Positions 6,775-9,155 of a DNA stretch of 9,155 bases are shown piece by piece. Source of the stretch: an uncultured Anaerolineaceae bacterium (GTDB lineage Bacteria; Chloroflexota; Anaerolineae; Anaerolineales; Anaerolineaceae); assembly GCA_937897615.1 (NCBI GenBank), contig CALCNO010000140.1, forward strand, positions 1 to 9,155. Reading direction: 5' to 3'. Every line of letters starts with the position of its first letter. The stretch's first letter is position 1. Both the position numbers and the translations under genes were made by a program. The notes under the pieces were generated by a model that ran no database searches, was not told the DNA's origin, and worked only from the letters and a program-made list of their open reading frames with translations.

Positions 6775-7637
6775 AGCACCTTCTGTGTAATGATCTCGGT
6801 CAGAAAATGCCGCACTTCTTCGGGTGTTGGCACCCCGGCAATGGTCTTGCGGGTGACAGAATTGGCAGCCACCAGCGTGGCAAAACGAGCAGATTCCCAG
6901 GGGTCTCTTGTTGATTTTAATCGGATAAAGAAAGATGTGGCAAAGACATCACCGGCGCCAACAGGGTCTAGTTCGTTCACTACAGGCGGCCTAAAGTTGC
7001 GCACGTCGCCATTCCAGTAAACCCGGCAGCCTCTGGCGCCTTCTGTTACCACCAGTATTGGCAGGATGGCGGCAAACTCGGCGACGACTTCTTCATCCCC
7101 ACGGACATCCTCAATGGACATCACTGCGGCATTGGCATGTGCCAGCACACTTTCAGCGTCTGGCCAGTTGCAAAATGCCACGTTGCCTTCTTCATCCCAC
7201 TCGCGCAGCCAACCCTGCGGGGTAACGCCGATCAGTGTATTCTCCGGGAAGGCGGAGGCAATTTCTGCGCCGATTTCCCGGGCGATTGGCCCCAAATGAA
7301 CGATAGGGGTGTTTCTCCAAACCAGAGGAATATCTTCCAGTGTAATCTGATCAGCAACGTGATGCACATGCTGGATGCGTCCGTTGGGAGTATGAATGTT
7401 TTCAAAAGTCGAGGTAAACGGCGAATTCCGGCGAATGATCTCAATGCCATCCAGTAACCGCAGATCGAGGTCCTGGCGGCAAGCTGTGACAATACCCACT
7501 TTGATGCCAAAGGCCTTTGCGGTCAGGCTGGCGTAAGAGGCGGTGCCACCCAGAACTAGCCCCGCAGGGGTGATATCCTGCGTGATATGTCCAACGATTA
7601 AATAATCTACCGGTTCGATGGTCTTTAATGTGTTCAT
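6771..7637 (-). CDS. PfkB-family carbohydrate kinase, substrate unknown
   Basis: This is a 288-residue ribokinase/PfkB-fold kinase. The N-terminal substrate region is LGGTASYASLTAKAFG, where most ribokinases have a GGxxxN pattern. The C-terminal signature is DPVGAGDVF (about 224-232), with catalytic base D230 and the anion hole GAGD. Usual members read DTxGAGD, so the Thr is replaced by Pro. The deviant N-terminal motif resembles the group with plant myo-inositol kinase-like proteins, but that comparison is from memory. I chose the ATG at 7637 because homology begins directly after it (VDYLIVGHITQD). An in-frame ATG at 7676 would overlap the end of the zinc-ribbon gene by 20 nt. The longer frame reaching 7781 lies inside that gene and is spurious. 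No strong Shine-Dalgarno marks either ATG. The stop overlaps the parA ATG. It phosphorylates a sugar, polyol or nucleoside in the cytoplasm; which one is unknown. Confidence 0.88.
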   Translation of the reverse strand: MNTLKTIEPVDYLIVGHITQDITPAGLVLGGTASYASLTAKAFGIKVGIVTACRQDLDLRLLDGIEIIRRNSPFTSTFENIHTPNGRIQHVHHVADQITLEDIPLVWRNTPIVHLGPIAREIGAEIASAFPENTLIGVTPQGWLREWDEEGNVAFCNWPDAESVLAHANAAVMSIEDVRGDEEVVAEFAAILPILVVTEGARGCRVYWNGDVRNFRPPVVNELDPVGAGDVFATSFFIRLKSTRDPWESARFATLVAANSVTRKTIAGVPTPEEVRHFLTEIITQKVL

Positions 7638-7656
7638 CCGTGAGAGATCCAGCTTG

Positions 7657-8169
7657 TTATTGGGATAAGAAGTCATCGTCCAGAGGGGGTTGTTGCTCTG
7701 CGCTGGTAGGGGTAATGTGTTCTTCTGGTACCCCCTCAACCGGTGTGGCACAGTAGGGGCACAGGTTCCATGGCAGGGCAATCACCTTGCCACAGTTTTT
7801 GCATTGCTTTTTGAGGAGCGTGTGACAATTTGGGCAGGCCAGCCAGGTGGCTTCGATGCGGCGATTGCATCCGGGGCAAATGGAGGCATCTTCGATTGTC
7901 TGCAACAGAGCTTCTTCTTCCAGTGATTGTTGGTATTCTTCTTCCAGAGTACGCGGCGGGCGCAGGATCAGGTAAATGAGTATGCCCGGGAGAAAAAGAA
8001 CCGCGACCACCACCACTGCCAGAATCCGCATAAAGGGGTCTCGGGAGCGCTTGCGGATATCCCGAAAAGCCCAAAAGATCAGGCTCAGCCACAGCGCAGC
8101 AACGAAAGCCACCGCAAAACCGGTGGCGAACAGGGATAATTGCTTGAGAACGGTCGGATCCAGGTTCAT
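7657..8169 (-). CDS. Two-TM membrane protein with C-terminal double zinc ribbon
   Basis: This 170-residue protein has two hydrophobic segments (about residues 8-33 and 48-68). The loop between them is basic (RDIRKRSRDP), which places it in the cytoplasm if orientation follows the positive-inside rule. That orientation puts both termini outside, an awkward place for a zinc ribbon, so topology is uncertain. A charged linker (71-95) leads to four CxxC knuckles: CPGC (98-101), CPNC (112-115), CKNC (123-126) and CPYC (137-140). This is the double zinc-ribbon (DZR) layout. The tail is acidic (PPLDDDFLSQ). No enzymatic motif is visible and the function is unknown; zinc ribbons of this kind commonly mediate protein or nucleic-acid contacts. 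The ATG at 8169 has a GGGAG 7 nt upstream and an extended -10 promoter. It is the first gene of the minus-strand run, and its stop precedes the preferred pfkB start by 19 nt. Confidence 0.88.
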   Translation of the reverse strand: MNLDPTVLKQLSLFATGFAVAFVAALWLSLIFWAFRDIRKRSRDPFMRILAVVVVAVLFLPGILIYLILRPPRTLEEEYQQSLEEEALLQTIEDASICPGCNRRIEATWLACPNCHTLLKKQCKNCGKVIALPWNLCPYCATPVEGVPEEHITPTSAEQQPPLDDDFLSQ

Positions 8170-8188
8170 AGTCTCACTCCCATGTTGG

Positions 8189-8218
8189 ATTATAGCATGG
8201 AAGAAATTAAGATTTGAA
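8189..8218 (-). promoter_or_regulatory. Extended -10 promoter for the zinc-ribbon gene and the minus-strand operon
   Basis: On the minus strand a TTCAAA -35 (8213-8218, four of six matches) is followed after 18 bp by TATAAT (8189-8194), preceded by the TGC extension (8195-8197). It lies 20 nt upstream of the ATG at 8169. It is the only strong promoter candidate seen upstream of the long co-oriented run, and its proposed -35 overlaps that of radC. Confidence 0.6.
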
Positions 8219-8243
8219 AAAGAATCTGGAAGTATGCGATAAT
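8214..8243 (+). promoter_or_regulatory. Sigma70-type promoter for radC
   Basis: TTGAAA (8214-8219, five of six matches to TTGACA) is followed after 18 bp by GATAAT (8238-8243), with a TGn extension at 8235-8237. It lies 40 nt upstream of the radC ATG at 8283. The -35 overlaps the oppositely oriented -35 proposed for the zinc-ribbon gene by five bases. Confidence 0.6.
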
Positions 8244-8282
8244 GAACCTCGTACCGGTGAGATACCCGTATGGCGGAGGATT

Positions 8283-8987
8283 ATGGCAAAAGAAGTACGT
8301 GCGGCTTATCGGATCACAGACCTTATTGCAGATGAGCGCCCGCGCGAGCGCATGGAGAAAAAGGGCGCCGGTGCCCTTAGCACTGCTGAATTGCTGGCCA
8401 TTCTGCTCAGGGTGGGGGTGGAGGGCGAGAACGCTGTGCAACTCGGGGCAAGACTTTTGGATCAGTTTGGTGGTCTATCGGGCTTGCAGCGCGCTGATTT
8501 TCAAGAAGTCTGTGCTGTACATGGCTTAGGCCCTGCCAAAGCCGCACAGATCAAGGCTGCAATTGAATTGGGTTACCGTTTGCTCAAAGAGAATCCGGGG
8601 CTAAAAGAGAGTATTTCTTCGCCGGCGGACGCGGCCGATCTGATCCGCTATCAGATGCAGGCTTTAGCGCAGGAAGAACTGTGGGTGATCCTGTTGGACA
8701 CGCGCAACCGTATGATCCACATCGATGAACTTTATAAGGGTTCCCTCAACTCATCGCAGGTGCGTGTGGGGGAATTGTTCCGCGCGGCGCTCCAGCGCAA
8801 CGCTGCCGCGATTATTTTGGCGCACAACCATCCCAGCGGCGACCCTGCCCCCAGCGCTGAGGATGTCACGCTCACCAGGGCTGCCGTGGCAGCTGGCAAG
8901 TTAATGGATGTTGAGGTGTTGGATCATCTGGTCATTGGCCGCGGAACGTATATCTCTATGAAAGAGCGCGGACTTGGTTTCGCGTAG
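8283..8987 (+). CDS. radC: RadC family JAB-domain protein (UPF0758)
   Basis: This 234-residue protein is close to the usual RadC length. The N-terminal region has the typical DLIADERPRERM and ALSTAELLAILLRVG motifs, and a helix-hairpin-helix-like segment (about 62-95) contains VHGLGPAKAAQIKAA. The C-terminal JAMM/MPN domain (about 112-234) has the metal motif HNHPSGDPAPSAED, with H181, H183 and D194, and E164 in RVGELFR. All metal ligands are present. Known background: early assignment to DNA repair is doubtful, and family members are metalloprotease-like with unsettled substrate. I chose the ATG at 8283 because the conserved region begins there and GGAGGA (8275-8280) precedes it, with a rather short spacer. 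An upstream TTG-started extension would run through the promoter and is unlikely. It stands alone on the plus strand, divergent from the zinc-ribbon gene. No terminator separates it clearly from the tRNA. Confidence 0.95.
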   Translation: MAKEVRAAYRITDLIADERPRERMEKKGAGALSTAELLAILLRVGVEGENAVQLGARLLDQFGGLSGLQRADFQEVCAVHGLGPAKAAQIKAAIELGYRLLKENPGLKESISSPADAADLIRYQMQALAQEELWVILLDTRNRMIHIDELYKGSLNSSQVRVGELFRAALQRNAAAIILAHNHPSGDPAPSAEDVTLTRAAVAAGKLMDVEVLDHLVIGRGTYISMKERGLGFA

Positions 8988-9008
8988 CCATGTAACAAGC
9001 CAACTTTG

Positions 9009-9037
9009 TTGACAAAAGCGGATGGTTAAAGTATACT
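9009..9037 (+). promoter_or_regulatory. Near-consensus sigma70 promoter of the tRNA
   Basis: A perfect TTGACA (9009-9014), a 17-bp spacer and TATACT (9032-9037, five of six matches) place the start near 9044, only about 4 nt before the mature tRNA. This is the strongest promoter in the window, as expected for a stable RNA gene. Confidence 0.85.
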
Positions 9038-9047
9038 AGCGGGCGTT

Positions 9048-9119
9048 GGCGAGGTAGCTCAACGGTGGAGCAGTGGACTCATAAGCCATTGGATGTGGGT
9101 TCAAATCCCACCCTCGCCA
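9048..9119 (+). tRNA. tRNA with CAT anticodon, probably elongator tRNA-Met
   Basis: It folds as a 72-nt cloverleaf without encoded CCA: acceptor GGCGAGG/CCTCGCC, D-stem GCTC/GAGC, anticodon loop CTCATAA with anticodon CAT, variable TGGAT, T-stem GTGGG/CCCAC with loop TTCAAAT, and discriminator A. It is not an initiator: it lacks the three G-C pairs in the anticodon stem, and its 1-72 pair is G-C, whereas bacterial initiators have a mismatch there. CAT tRNAs can also be lysidine-modified tRNA-Ile2. The 4-69 and 5-68 pairs here are G-C and A-T, unlike the C-G pairs of E. coli Ile2, so Met is favoured but not certain. The anticodon stem GTGGA/GCCAT has an A31-G39 mismatch beside the loop and a G-T wobble at 27-43. 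CCA must be added after transcription. A T-rich tract (9121-9130) follows and may aid termination. Confidence 0.93.
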
Positions 9120-9155
9120 CTTTTTATTTTAATTGGCAATCAGGTAACTGCTTTC

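Noticed and set aside
7638..7781. N-terminal extension of the PfkB kinase
   Set aside because: It overlaps the zinc-ribbon coding sequence, and its Pro/Arg-rich translation has no PfkB similarity. The family region starts just after 7637.
8214..8282. N-terminal extension of RadC from a TTG codon
   Set aside because: The TTG is part of the proposed -35 box and the extension covers the promoter and Shine-Dalgarno site. The conserved protein begins at 8283.
8994..9010. AACAA/TTGTT hairpin after radC as an intrinsic terminator
   Set aside because: The stem is five pairs and AT-rich, has no following T-tract, and overlaps the tRNA -35 box.
1..9155. parS site for the encoded ParB
   Set aside because: I looked for TGTTTCACGTGAAACA-like palindromes. 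Only partial matches such as the TTTCAC near 4881 were seen, without the symmetric half.
1..9155. CRISPR array, insertion sequence or attachment site
   Set aside because: No spaced direct repeats, transposase or integrase motifs, or terminal inverted repeats. The right-edge tRNA shows no duplicated 3' end within the window.

Overview
The window is a dense stretch of bacterial chromosome with no long non-coding gap. Eight consecutive genes lie on the minus strand, from a zinc-ribbon membrane protein at about 8.2 kb down to a partial helix-turn-helix gene running off the left edge. radC and a CAT-anticodon tRNA lie on the plus strand at the right. GC content looks mid-range, Shine-Dalgarno sites are ordinary, and -10 boxes are mostly TATAAT-like. 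The mix of ParAB, a non-classical PfkB kinase, a YtcJ-like amidohydrolase, soluble histidine kinases and a zinc-ribbon membrane protein would fit an Anaerolineae-type Chloroflexota genome. That is an impression from gene style, not a proof.

In minus-strand reading order the genes are: two-TM double zinc-ribbon protein (8169-7657), PfkB-type sugar kinase (7637-6771), ParA (6774-5974), ParB (5971-5114), Amidohydro_3 hydrolase (5111-3540), soluble histidine kinase with an MshEN-like N-terminus (3524-2523), GAF-type soluble histidine kinase (2500-1259), OmpR/PhoB response regulator (1262-561), and a double HTH_XRE protein (503 to beyond the window). pfkB/parA and the GAF kinase/regulator pair each overlap by 4 nt (ATGA). 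ParA/ParB and ParB/amidohydrolase are separated by only 2 nt. The run from the zinc-ribbon gene to the regulator therefore looks like one transcription unit, with a likely internal promoter before the GAF kinase and a separate extended -10 promoter before the XRE gene.

The likely division of labour is as follows. ParA and ParB segregate the chromosome. The two cytoplasmic kinases and single DNA-binding regulator form a signalling set that may integrate two intracellular signals, one possibly cyclic-di-GMP through the MshEN-like domain. The PfkB kinase and amidohydrolase are metabolic enzymes of unknown substrate placed in the same operon. The zinc-ribbon gene and radC diverge from a compact intergenic region in which the two proposed -35 boxes overlap almost completely. 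The tRNA has its own near-consensus promoter.

I see no mobile element, CRISPR array or rRNA, and no clear intrinsic terminator. No obviously new defence or metabolic system is visible. The most unusual items are the MshEN-like kinase in a two-kinase/one-regulator set, the fusion of parAB with unrelated genes in one operon, and the back-to-back promoters.
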